From Amoebidium appalachense (Eukaryota > Ichthyosporea): a stretch of 64,000 bases of DNA. The position numbers were made by a program, and so were the translations under genes. The notes under the pieces are model-generated. The model made no database searches and was not told the origin of the DNA. It saw nothing but the letters and a program-made list of their open reading frames with translations. The stretch lies in assembly GCA_963693365.1 (NCBI GenBank), contig CAVNZM010000002.1, positions 7,006,001 to 7,070,000 of the forward strand, written 5' to 3'. The stretch's first letter is position 1, and each line of letters begins with the position of its first letter. Shown piece by piece: positions 63,827-64,000 of this stretch.

Positions 63827-64000
63827 ATAACATCGAGTGCAACTTGTGTGATAAGTGGATTAGCAGACCTTAGAAAGCCCTTAGTCGTTTCGCATCTCCC
63901 GTACCCAGCCATCAAAACCACATACACTCCGAACAACCCCCTCCCCCCCCCCCCTCCCCCCCCCCCCCCCCCCCCCAACATCTTTGTAACGTCTTGTGCT

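Overview
The window is nuclear DNA from a eukaryote with spliceosomal introns, probably a holozoan (an animal or close unicellular relative). The evidence is four conserved, intron-rich housekeeping genes plus a THAP-domain P-element-like transposon, a family mostly known from animals. I cannot name the species. The sequence is dominated by very long homopolymer G/C tracts (up to about 68 G at 15842-15909) and (GT)n/(CA)n arrays, and most long open frames in it are translated repeats, not genes. A 500-N assembly gap lies at 29954-30453.

Layout: (1) 1-6600, minus strand: a GTF3C5-like TFIIIC subunit gene, with seven exons placed and the 3' part not found. (2) 6949-10716: a P-element-like DNA transposon with 29-bp perfect terminal inverted repeats and a 7-bp target duplication, 348 bp upstream of the GTF3C5 start codon. 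(3) 10757-15609: a small inverted-repeat element, a broken reverse-transcriptase/RNase H-type retroelement, and a truncated Copia-type retrotransposon with one LTR. (4) 16573-24376, minus: a complete five-exon SPCS3 gene (signal peptidase complex subunit 3). (5) 24377-34749: mostly non-genic, with a broken gag-like gene carrying a MITE, a second LTR copy, the gap, and a C2H2 finger exon. (6) 34750-36075, plus: an intronless eight-helix membrane protein of unknown family. (7) 40130-46315, minus: a complete four-exon PRKRIP1 gene. (8) 47439-60753, plus: a 14-exon SUCO/Slp1-type SUN-domain gene, head-to-head with PRKRIP1. (9) 61230-64000: a promoter-like segment and a few tentative exons of an unrecognised gene.

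The conserved genes show no shared pathway; two (SPCS3 and SUCO) act at the ER membrane, PRKRIP1 is spliceosomal and GTF3C5 serves Pol III. Exon joins were chosen by splice signals, reading phase and remembered protein family patterns, and every internal junction listed is phase-consistent unless noted.

The most unusual signal is a set of short dispersed repeats (families A, B and C) that share a core and always end in a poly(C) tract (poly(G) on the other strand). Nearly all lie in introns in the same orientation as the host gene, and at least two put their C-tail just upstream of a 3' splice site. Poly(G) tracts also mark the breakpoints of truncated mobile elements.
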